Part shown: piece after piece, positions 1-6,365 of the stretch | Position numbering within the stretch: position 1 is the stretch's first letter | Layout: each line of letters opens with the position of its first letter | Assembly (NCBI GenBank): GCA_902783535.1 | Contig: CACZRJ010000007.1 | Coordinates: 1-8,288, forward strand | Length of the DNA: 8,288 nucleotides | Direction of reading: 5' to 3' | DNA from: an uncultured Ruminococcus sp. | Lineage (GTDB): Bacteria > Bacillota > Clostridia > Oscillospirales > CAG-382 | Program-made: the position numbers and the translations under genes | Notes under the pieces: model-generated | The model's database searches: none | What the model was told of the DNA's origin: nothing | Seen by the model: only the letters and a program-made list of their open reading frames with translations

Positions 1-433
1 GAGAGAAGGGAAAAAACTGGCGGACGACCTTCTGACACACCTGTCCTCCCTGGAGGAGATCCGGAAGGAGATCGTCCTGAAAGTCCCCGCGGCCGTCGAG
101 GAATGCAACCGGAAGATGCGCGAACGCATCGAGGAACTGCTCGGAAACACGCCCGTCGACGAAGCGCGACTGCTGACAGAATGCGCGATCTTCGCGGACA
201 AGACGGACATCAGCGAGGAACTCGCCCGGCTGGAAAGCCACTGCGCCCAGTTCCGGCACATGCTGACGGAGGACGTCCCCGTCGGCCGCAAGCTGGATTT
301 CCTCGTTCAGGAGATGAACCGCGAAGTGAACACGATCGGTTCGAAGTCCTCCGACACCGGATTCGCGTCGCTCGTCATCCAGGCGAAGAGCGTGCTCGAA
401 AAGATCCGGGAACAGATCCAGAACGTCGAATGA
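1..433 (+). CDS. yicC: YicC/YloC family endoribonuclease-like protein, C-terminal part (5' end outside window)
   Basis: Partial gene: the frame is open from base 2, so only about the last 143 residues are present. The family (E. coli YicC, B. subtilis YloC) has been linked to RNA degradation, with endoribonuclease activity reported; its targets here are unknown. The family signature is seen near the C-terminus: a block reading GRKLDFLVQEMNRE followed by NTIGSKS, then a helical end reading KIREQIQNVE. Upstream lies the typical charged helical segment with ADKTDISEEL and RLESH. The region is rich in Glu, Arg and Lys and has no membrane segment or signal peptide, so a cytosolic protein is expected. 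It stops with TGA 16 nt before remA, the usual neighbour in Bacillota. Family assignment is firm; the biochemical role is from homology only. Confidence 0.93.
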   Translation, partial: REGKKLADDLLTHLSSLEEIRKEIVLKVPAAVEECNRKMRERIEELLGNTPVDEARLLTECAIFADKTDISEELARLESHCAQFRHMLTEDVPVGRKLDFLVQEMNREVNTIGSKSSDTGFASLVIQAKSVLEKIREQIQNVE

Positions 434-449
434 GCGCGGGAGGAAAAAC

Positions 450-725
450 ATGAGCAAGCCGAAGATCCTCGACCTCGGAAACGGATGCTACGCGAACGCC
501 GACCGCATCGTCGCGATCGCGAGCACCGAATCCCTTCCCATCCGGCGTCTCATCCAGGACGCGAAGGAAGCCGGGCGCGTCATCGACGTTTCCGGCCGCG
601 AAAAGACCCGTTCGGTCCTGATCACGGACAGCGAACACATCATCTGCTCGGCGGAGGAGACCTCCTCCGTTTCCGAGCGCTGGAAGGCGCTGACCGGAGA
701 AACGGACGGAACCGGGGATTCGTGA
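450..725 (+). CDS. remA: RemA-like DNA-binding regulator (DUF370)
   Basis: A 91-residue protein of the DUF370/RemA family. In B. subtilis RemA is an oligomeric, ring-forming DNA-binding activator of biofilm matrix and osmoprotection genes; in this organism its regulon is unknown. Seen in the sequence: the N-terminal LDLGNGCYANADRIVAI matches the family's short strand plus 'A-N/D-R' pattern. ESLPIRRLIQDAKEAGRVID corresponds to the family's 'ESAPIKR.IQDAR..G.LID' core, and VLITDSEHIICSA to the 'DSDHVILSA' strand. The loop before that strand reads SGREKTRS, where relatives usually have a tighter GRRTRA or GRKTRA. The last 15 or so residues are a polar tail ending GETDGTGDS. The ATG is supported by GGGAGG (438-443) with good spacing. 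Its position right after yicC is the standard one; gmk, normally next, is missing. Confidence 0.9.
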   Translation: MSKPKILDLGNGCYANADRIVAIASTESLPIRRLIQDAKEAGRVIDVSGREKTRSVLITDSEHIICSAEETSSVSERWKALTGETDGTGDS

Positions 726-806
726 GCCGCGCAGGCGGCGTCCCCGGACCGAAATCACCGAAAACAAATCTTCAAAGAGACATATTGAAAGGCAGGTAAC
801 AATCCT
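726..806 (+). other. Spacer between remA and rpoZ, where gmk normally lies
   Basis: An 81-nt non-coding spacer. The first third is GC-rich; the rest (about 751-790) is clearly richer in A and T than the genes around it. The only ribosome-binding signal is a purine stretch, AAAGGCAGG (788-796), ahead of the rpoZ ATG. A short inverted repeat GTCC/GGAC (740-749) has a two-base loop and no T-run, so it is not a credible terminator. CATATT (781-786) resembles a -10 box but has no matching -35 element. In related genomes guanylate kinase sits at this point; no remnant of its P-loop or reading frame can be recognised. Confidence 0.5.
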
Positions 807-1058
807 ATGCTTTACCCATCCGTACAGCAGCTGACGCACAACGGCGAGATCAACCGCTACCGTCTGGTCATCGCCACCGCGAAATGCGCGCGGCACATCA
901 ACGACGAAATGGAGCAGGAACATATCAACGCCGAGAAGCACAAAGACATGGAATACGCGCCCCGCGTCGACTTCAGCGCCTACCCGGTCCAGAAACCGGT
1001 CTCCATTGCCGTCGCGAAACTCGCCGACGGCGAGTATCACATCCAGAATCACGGCTGA
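807..1058 (+). CDS. rpoZ: DNA-directed RNA polymerase omega subunit
   Basis: An 83-residue omega subunit, the small polymerase component that helps fold and hold beta-prime. The N-terminus MLYPSVQQL and the core RYRLVIATAKCAR (residues 17-29) are the diagnostic omega motif. A second conserved block, KPVSIAVAKLADGEYHI (63-79), corresponds to the C-terminal 'KPV.IA..EIA.GK' helix. Between them lies a charged linker of about 33 residues, which is longer than the roughly 15-20 residues I would expect in clostridial or E. coli omega. No frameshift is needed to join the halves. The start ATG is preceded by AAAGGCAGG, a moderate ribosome binding site. The gene ends in TGATG, sharing one base with the priA start. 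coaBC, often located between rpoZ and priA in Bacillota, is absent. The call is firm because both conserved blocks and the synteny agree. Confidence 0.9.
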   Translation: MLYPSVQQLTHNGEINRYRLVIATAKCARHINDEMEQEHINAEKHKDMEYAPRVDFSAYPVQKPVSIAVAKLADGEYHIQNHG

Positions 1059-3580
1059 TGGCTGACGCCCGCGCCTATGTGAGCGTGCGTCTGCTGGATC
1101 TTCCGTATCCGGCGGACAGAGAGTACTGCTACGAGCTCCCCGGGGACATCGCGCCCTCCGTCCGCACAGGGACCATGCTCGTCGTTCCCTTCGGGCGCGC
1201 GGACAAACAGATGACCGCCGTCGCGGTCGGATTTCCCGAGAAGGCGGATTTTCCGCGGATCAAGCGCGTCCTGCAGGTGCTGGACTACCCCTTCGAGATC
1301 CCGGAGGAATTCGTGCGGCTGAGCCTGTTCATGAAAGACCGCTTCTTCTGTTCTTTCGGACAGGCCTTCCGGACGATCCTGCCGCCGGGGATCAACGTGA
1401 ACACCGAGATCTTTTACGTCCTCCCCTCTCCGGACGCGCCGAAGAAAAAGGGCGTACCCGGCCGGAAGAAGGCGGAAGACCCGCGCTGCGCTGATCTTCT
1501 GAAGATCATTTCCGGACAGGGCGAGATCACGGAAAAGTCCGCCGTCGAAACCTACGGCGACGACGCCTATGTCCTGCTCGGACGTCTGGTCCGGGAGGGA
1601 AAGGCGGAAAAGCGCAGCCGCGTGCCGAAGACCATCAACGAGAAGACGGTGACATCCCTTTCGCTGCTCGTTTCCGCCGAAGAAGCGGAAGCTATGCTTG
1701 AGGACACGTCCAAAGGATGCCTCACGAACAGTCAGAAAACGCTCGTGGAGCTGCTGATGCACTACCCTTGCGCGACCCTTCGCGAAGTCGCCGCCATCGG
1801 CGGCGTCGGGCCCGCGGTCGTATCCGCGCTCGTCCGGAAAGGCGTCGTCGAAAAGACCGAAAAGCGTCTGGACAGGACTTACGGCGGAGAAAGAGACGAC
1901 GAAGAAACGAAAGAAGAAGCAGGTCCTCTGCCGGAACTGACGGAAGAGCAGGCGAACGCCGTGAAAGCGGTCCGCGCGCAGCTGAACGAAGACAGGCCTT
2001 CCGCCGCGCTTCTGTTCGGCGTCACCGGCAGCGGAAAGACCCGCGTCATCATCGAGTCCGTGCGCGAAACGCTGAAAAACGGCAGAACGGCGATCGTTCT
2101 GCTGCCGGAGATCGGGCTGACCGCGCAGGCTGCGGCCGTCTACCGCTCCGCTTTCGGGAAACAGCTGGCCGTCATCCATTCCATGCTTTCCATCGGAGAG
2201 CGGCTGGACGCCTACCGCGCCATGCGCGAGGGCAAGATCCGCGTCGTGCTCGGAACGCGAAGCGCCGTTTTCTCCCCGCTCGAGCGTCCCGGACTCATCG
2301 TCCTGGACGAAGAGCAGGAATCCACATACAAAAGCGAGAACGCTCCCCGCTATCACGCGCGGGACATCGCGCGGTTCCGGTGCAGCGAGAACAACGCCGT
2401 CATGCTTCTGTCCTCCGCGACGCCGTCCGTCGAAAGCTTTTATACCGCCCTGAAGGGAAACTACACCCTCATACGGCTGACCAGACGGGCCGGCGAATCG
2501 AAACTCCCGTCCGTCGAGATCGCGGACGTCCGCGGCGACGAGGAAACGCTGCCGGACCGGATGATCGGCACCGAACTGAGAGACGGGCTGTCGCGCGTCC
2601 TGTCCGGAAACCGGCAGGCCATCCTCTTCGCCAACCGCCGCGGCTATCAGTCGCACGTCTCCTGCCGCGCCTGCGGACATCCCTTTCAATGCCCGAACTG
2701 CAGCGTCTCCATGACCTATCACGCATACGAGGGACGGACCCGCTCCTCCGGAAAACTCATCTGCCACTACTGCGGGTATACCGATCCCTTCCCGAAGACA
2801 TGTCCTTCCTGCGGAAGCGGGTTCATCGGGACCTTCGGCTTCGGGACGCAGAAACTGGAGGAAGAACTGGCGGAACGCTTCCCGGACGCCAATATCGCGC
2901 GGATGGACACCGACACGACGTCCGGACGCGATTCCCACGAACAGATCCTGTCCTCTTTTGGCAGGCACGAATCGGACATCCTCTGCGGCACGCAGATGGT
3001 CACGAAGGGGCTCGACTTCCCCGCCGTCGACCTCGTCGGCGTCGTCTCCGCGGACAGTCTCCTGTACCAGTCGGACTTCCGCGCGGGAGAGAAGGCATTC
3101 TCGCTGTTCACCCAGCTGATCGGCCGCGCCGGCCGCGCCGGGCAGAGCGGAAAAGCGATCCTGCAGACGCTCAACCCCGGCAACGAGATCCTGCGCCTTT
3201 CGGCGAAGCAGGACTACGAGGCGTTCTACGCGTCCGAGATCCGGCTGCGGAAAGCCGTCCGCTTCCCGCCGTTCTGCTCTCTGCTCTCGCTGACCGTTTC
3301 TTCGGCGGACGAGCGCCTTTGCGAGCAGTGGGCGGAGACCGTCGGCGAACGTTTCCGCGCTCTGTTCGACGCATCCGACCCGAAGCCGGCGGTCAGACAG
3401 TTCGGACCGTATCCGGCCGGGCTGTACAGGATCGGGAAGCGCTACCGCAGGACGATCCTGTTCAAGTATTCCGACCGCGCCGCCGAGCGCGCGTTCTTCT
3501 CCTCCCTTCTCGTTTCCGCTCTGACGGACTGTCCGAAAGACGTCCGGGTGGAGCCGGACGCGAATCCGCTTCACGTCTGA
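1058..3580 (+). CDS. priA: Primosomal protein N' (PriA replication restart helicase)
   Basis: An 840-residue superfamily 2 3'-5' DNA helicase that reloads the replisome at stalled or repaired forks. The N-terminal 3'-end-binding domain covers roughly residues 1-105 and is followed by a winged-helix region to about 275. An acidic linker (about 276-290) leads into the helicase lobes. Visible motifs are the Walker A GVTGSGKT (321-328), Walker B DEEQ (417-420), motif III SSATPS (452-457), GTQMVTKG from 644 and motif VI GRAGR (689-693). Eight cysteines in four CxxC pairs (536/539, 545/548, 569/572, 582/585) form the two zinc sites inside lobe 2. The ATG at 1058 was chosen because it overlaps the rpoZ stop (TGATG) and begins just before the conserved N-terminal strand. 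There is no strong Shine-Dalgarno sequence, so translation probably depends on coupling to rpoZ. The frame is also open upstream to 884, but that stretch overlaps rpoZ and looks non-PriA. The gene contains no TTA, CTA or TCA codon. Confidence 0.96.
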   Translation: MADARAYVSVRLLDLPYPADREYCYELPGDIAPSVRTGTMLVVPFGRADKQMTAVAVGFPEKADFPRIKRVLQVLDYPFEIPEEFVRLSLFMKDRFFCSFGQAFRTILPPGINVNTEIFYVLPSPDAPKKKGVPGRKKAEDPRCADLLKIISGQGEITEKSAVETYGDDAYVLLGRLVREGKAEKRSRVPKTINEKTVTSLSLLVSAEEAEAMLEDTSKGCLTNSQKTLVELLMHYPCATLREVAAIGGVGPAVVSALVRKGVVEKTEKRLDRTYGGERDDEETKEEAGPLPELTEEQANAVKAVRAQLNEDRPSAALLFGVTGSGKTRVIIESVRETLKNGRTAIVLLPEIGLTAQAAAVYRSAFGKQLAVIHSMLSIGERLDAYRAMREGKIRVVLGTRSAVFSPLERPGLIVLDEEQESTYKSENAPRYHARDIARFRCSENNAVMLLSSATPSVESFYTALKGNYTLIRLTRRAGESKLPSVEIADVRGDEETLPDRMIGTELRDGLSRVLSGNRQAILFANRRGYQSHVSCRACGHPFQCPNCSVSMTYHAYEGRTRSSGKLICHYCGYTDPFPKTCPSCGSGFIGTFGFGTQKLEEELAERFPDANIARMDTDTTSGRDSHEQILSSFGRHESDILCGTQMVTKGLDFPAVDLVGVVSADSLLYQSDFRAGEKAFSLFTQLIGRAGRAGQSGKAILQTLNPGNEILRLSAKQDYEAFYASEIRLRKAVRFPPFCSLLSLTVSSADERLCEQWAETVGERFRALFDASDPKPAVRQFGPYPAGLYRIGKRYRRTILFKYSDRAAERAFFSSLLVSALTDCPKDVRVEPDANPLHV

Positions 3581-3616
3581 TCAACGATCTGTTTTTCATC
3601 ATCAAGGAGTTCTCAA

Positions 3617-4156
3617 ATGGCTATTCTGCACATATATGACGTCAACGTCCCGGAAGAGGAGGCGCTTCTGAAGAAGCACAGCCGCCCGGTCGAAGCCGTC
3701 ACGCCCCGCATCAAAACGCTGCTCGACGACATGTACGAGACCATGCTCGACGCCGCCGGCGTCGGGCTTGCCGCGCCGCAGGTCGGCGTGCTCCGCCGCG
3801 TCGTCGTCATCCAGATCCCGGACGAGAAGAGGATCAACCTGATCAATCCCGTCGTCGTTTCGAAAGAAGGCGAGCAGACGGGAGAGGAAGGCTGCCTGTC
3901 CGTTCCGATGCTTGCGGGGATCGTCACGCGGCCGATGAAAGTGAAGGTCGAAGCGCTCGACGAGAACGGACAGCCGGTCGCGGTCGAGGGAGAAGGGCTG
4001 CTCGCGCGCGCCCTCTGCCACGAGATCGATCATCTCGACGGCGTCATCTATACCGACCTCGCGACGGAAATGATCGAGTATTCATCCGAGCCGGAGGAAC
4101 CGCAGGATGCGGAAGAACCGGCCCGCAGGAAAAAGAACAGGAGAAAGCAGCATTGA
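3617..4156 (+). CDS. def: Peptide deformylase
   Basis: A 179-residue metallohydrolase that removes the N-formyl group from nascent proteins at the ribosome exit tunnel. All three active-site motifs are intact: motif 1 GVGLAAPQ (residues 48-55), motif 2 EGCLS with metal ligand Cys93, and motif 3 HEIDH with ligands His135 and His139 and catalytic Glu136. The start ATG is preceded by AAGGAG (3604-3609). The catalytic domain ends near residue 155. It is followed by a tail of about 24 residues that is first acidic and proline-rich (EPEEPQDAEEP) and then strongly basic (RRKKNRRK). It sits 36 nt after priA and overlaps fmt by four bases, so enzymes that remove and add the formyl group are made together. 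Fe or Zn metal use cannot be told from sequence. Confidence 0.97.
   Translation: MAILHIYDVNVPEEEALLKKHSRPVEAVTPRIKTLLDDMYETMLDAAGVGLAAPQVGVLRRVVVIQIPDEKRINLINPVVVSKEGEQTGEEGCLSVPMLAGIVTRPMKVKVEALDENGQPVAVEGEGLLARALCHEIDHLDGVIYTDLATEMIEYSSEPEEPQDAEEPARRKKNRRKQH
4139..4143 (+). promoter_or_regulatory. Ribosome binding site deciding the fmt TTG start
   Basis: AGGAG lies inside the 3' end of def, nine bases before the TTG at 4153. The alternative ATG at 4174 has no comparable purine stretch at the right distance. This favours the TTG and places fmt translation under the control of ribosomes finishing def. Confidence 0.6.
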
Positions 4157-5127
4157 CAGACAAGAACAAACGGATGCTCCGCGTCATTTTCATGGGAACG
4201 CCGGACTTCGCCGTTTCCGCCCTGCGCACGCTCGCGGAGAGCGGAAACGAGATCGTCTGCGTTCTGACCCAGCCGGACAGACCGAAAGGACGCGGTTACG
4301 AGACGCTCCCTTCCCCCGTCCGCGTCTGCGCGGAATCCGCCGGGATCCCCGTATGCACGCCGCAGACGCTGAAGGACGCGGAGACGCAGGACTTTCTGCG
4401 TTCTCTTTCGCCGGACCTCATCCTGGTCGCGGCTTACGGAAAGATCCTTCCTTCGGAGATCCTGACGATGCCGAGACTCGGCTGCGTCAATCTGCACGCG
4501 TCCCTGCTTCCCGCGTGGCGGGGAGCCGCGCCCATCCAGCGCGCCGTCATGAACGGCGACAGAACGGGCGGCGTCACCGTCATGCAGATGGACGAAGGAC
4601 TGGACACCGGAAACATCATTCTACAGAAAAGCGTCCCGATCGGTCCGGACACGACCGCGGGCGAATACCACGACGCGCTGGCGGAAGCCGCTTCCGAAGC
4701 GCTGAGGGAATATCTCGTTCTGGCCGCGTCGTCGGACGGGCCAGTTCCATCCTCGAAGCAGCCGGAAGACGCGACCTACGCCTCCAAAATCGAAAAGGAG
4801 GAAGGACGGGTCGACTTCACCGGAAGCGCCGCGCGGACGCATGACCGCATCCGCGGGATGTCGCCCTTCCCCGGCGCGTTCACGTTCCTCGACGGAAAAC
4901 GGGTCAAACTGCTCGGAAGCAGGATCGGACGGTCTATCGAAGGAGAACACGTTCCGGGCGAGATCCTCGGCTCCGGAAAGGACGGTTTGGAAGTCATGTG
5001 CGCGGACGGATCGCTGATCCTCACCTGCCTCCAGCCGGAAGGAAAAGGAAAAATGAGCGGCCAGAGTTTCGCGAACGGCATCCGCTCCGGAAGCGGAAAG
5101 GACATCCTCCATGTCTTCCGGGGATAA
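4153..5127 (+). CDS. fmt: Methionyl-tRNA formyltransferase
   Basis: Transfers a formyl group from 10-formyltetrahydrofolate to initiator Met-tRNA. Numbered from the TTG start (324 residues), the N-terminal Rossmann-like domain begins with VIFMGTPDFAVSALR. The catalytic triad is visible as Asn113 and His115 in VNLHASLLPAWRGAAPIQ and Asp151 in MDEGLDTG. These correspond to the Asn, His and Asp known from E. coli Fmt. The tRNA-binding C-terminal domain follows, with TYASKIEKEEGRVDF and RIRGMSPFPGAF. The start is uncertain. TTG 4153 overlaps the def stop (TTGA) and has AGGAG nine bases upstream; ATG 4174 would give 317 residues and an N-terminus closer to most homologues but lacks a ribosome binding site. 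A CTA leucine codon occurs at 4621, otherwise rare in this window. The 3' end overlaps rsmB by 17 bases. Confidence 0.95.
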   Translation: MTDKNKRMLRVIFMGTPDFAVSALRTLAESGNEIVCVLTQPDRPKGRGYETLPSPVRVCAESAGIPVCTPQTLKDAETQDFLRSLSPDLILVAAYGKILPSEILTMPRLGCVNLHASLLPAWRGAAPIQRAVMNGDRTGGVTVMQMDEGLDTGNIILQKSVPIGPDTTAGEYHDALAEAASEALREYLVLAASSDGPVPSSKQPEDATYASKIEKEEGRVDFTGSAARTHDRIRGMSPFPGAFTFLDGKRVKLLGSRIGRSIEGEHVPGEILGSGKDGLEVMCADGSLILTCLQPEGKGKMSGQSFANGIRSGSGKDILHVFRG

Positions 5128-6361
5128 GGCGCGATCGCCGCGGAAAGCGGCGGCGGACATTCTTTTCGCCGTCGACCGGAAAGGCGCCTACTCCAACCTC
5201 GCTCTGAACGCGTTGTCGGATCTGCCGGAGCAGGACGCGTCTTTCGCGCGCCGGATCGTGCTCGGCGTTCTGGAAAAGGAAGTTCTTCTGGACGCCGTTC
5301 TGGACCGGTACGTCCGGAAAAGACCGGACCCGATGACGCGGATCCTGCTGCGCGAGGGCCTCTATCAGATCCTTTACATGGACCGCGTGCCGGAATCGGC
5401 CGCATGCAACGAAACGGTCGCGATCGCGAAGGAACGGTTCGGAGACGCGAAAGCCGGCTTCATCAATGCCGTGCTCCGCGCGTCCGTCCGCGAAAAGGAG
5501 CAGATCCTTTCGTCCGTCCCCTCGTATCCGCCGCACGTCCGTCATTCCGTTTCCGAGGGCATCGTTTTCATGCTGAAGGAGCAGTATCCCGATGAATGGG
5601 AGGACATCCTGGACGCGTTCGACCGCCATCCGCCGCTGTTCGTACGTTGCAACCAGCTGAGGGTCTCCCCCGGTTCGCTCGCAGAAATGCTTTCCGGCGA
5701 AGCGGACGGGACGCGGATCCGCGTGGACGACCGTCAATCGGAGGCGATCCGGAAAACGAAGGAAGGCCTGTGCTTCCCGCAGGGATACGGGTCCCAGGAA
5801 GCCGTCCGGATGCTCGGCGCCGGAGAAGGCGAGCTCGTCGTCGACGTCTGCGCATGTCCCGGAGGAAAATCCTTCGGCGCTGCGCTGGACATGAGGAACA
5901 CCGGGAAAGTCTTTTCTTTCGACATTCATCCGAACAAACTGTCCGCGATCAAGAACGGCGCAAATCTGCTCGGACTGACAAATCTTGCCGTCGCGGAGCG
6001 GAACGCCGAGACCCCGGACGAAAAACTGCTTTCGCAGGCGGACCGCGTCATCGTCGACGTTCCCTGCTCCGGTCTCGGAGAGATCTGCGCGAAGCCGGAG
6101 ATCCGGAAAAAGGACCCGGCGGAGTTCGGCGGGCTCTACAGGACCCAGGCGGCGATCCTGAACGCGTCCGCGGATTACGTGAAGCCGGGCGGCGTCCTGG
6201 TCTACTCCACGTGCACGATCAACAAAAAGGAAAACGAATGCCGCGTGCAGGCGTTCCTGGCATGCCGGACGGATTTCCGGCTGACGGACGAAAAGGTCTT
6301 TCTCCCCACCGGAGCCGCCTGCGAAGGATTCTACGCGGCGAGACTTGAAAAAATGAGGTAA
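5111..6361 (+). CDS. rsmB: 16S rRNA (cytosine-967-C5)-methyltransferase RsmB
   Basis: A 416-residue SAM-dependent m5C methyltransferase acting on 16S rRNA (C967 in E. coli numbering). Residues 1 to about 140 form the NusB-like RNA-binding domain, with ARRIVLGVLEKEVLLD and the AACNETVAIAKE and FINAVLR helices. The catalytic domain shows the SAM-binding motif DVCACPGGK (245-253), motif IV DVPCSGLG with Cys319, and motif VI YSTCTINKKENE with the nucleophile candidate Cys368. Both cysteines used in the RsmB mechanism are therefore present. Motif IV continues as EICAKPEIRK, slightly unlike the usual VIRRKPEIR. The ATG has AAAGGA eight bases upstream and lies within the last codons of fmt, so the two are likely translationally coupled. 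The reading frame has no TTA, CTA or TCA codon. Specificity for C967 is inferred from the NusB-like domain and synteny. Confidence 0.95.
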   Translation: MSSGDKARSPRKAAADILFAVDRKGAYSNLALNALSDLPEQDASFARRIVLGVLEKEVLLDAVLDRYVRKRPDPMTRILLREGLYQILYMDRVPESAACNETVAIAKERFGDAKAGFINAVLRASVREKEQILSSVPSYPPHVRHSVSEGIVFMLKEQYPDEWEDILDAFDRHPPLFVRCNQLRVSPGSLAEMLSGEADGTRIRVDDRQSEAIRKTKEGLCFPQGYGSQEAVRMLGAGEGELVVDVCACPGGKSFGAALDMRNTGKVFSFDIHPNKLSAIKNGANLLGLTNLAVAERNAETPDEKLLSQADRVIVDVPCSGLGEICAKPEIRKKDPAEFGGLYRTQAAILNASADYVKPGGVLVYSTCTINKKENECRVQAFLACRTDFRLTDEKVFLPTGAACEGFYAARLEKMR

Positions 6362-6365
6362 TTCC

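Noticed and set aside
740..749. Inverted repeat GTCC/GGAC after remA as a possible terminator
   Set aside because: Only four base pairs with a two-base loop and no following T-run; too weak to terminate transcription.
781..786. CATATT as a -10 box for an rpoZ promoter
   Set aside because: Only four of six consensus bases match and no -35 element lies at proper distance.
884..1057. Upstream extension of the priA frame to an ATG at 884
   Set aside because: The 58 extra codons lie wholly within rpoZ and encode Arg/His-rich sequence unlike PriA; ATG 1058 fits the family N-terminus.
1049..3574. Very long reverse-strand open frame (841 codons) opposite priA
   Set aside because: It is in exact codon register with priA and arises because priA avoids TTA, CTA and TCA. 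The translation has no recognisable domain and the forward frame shows every PriA motif.
1717..3639. 640-codon forward open frame overlapping priA in another frame
   Set aside because: Its translation is an Arg-rich low-complexity sequence typical of a shifted GC-rich gene; no motif or ribosome binding site supports it.
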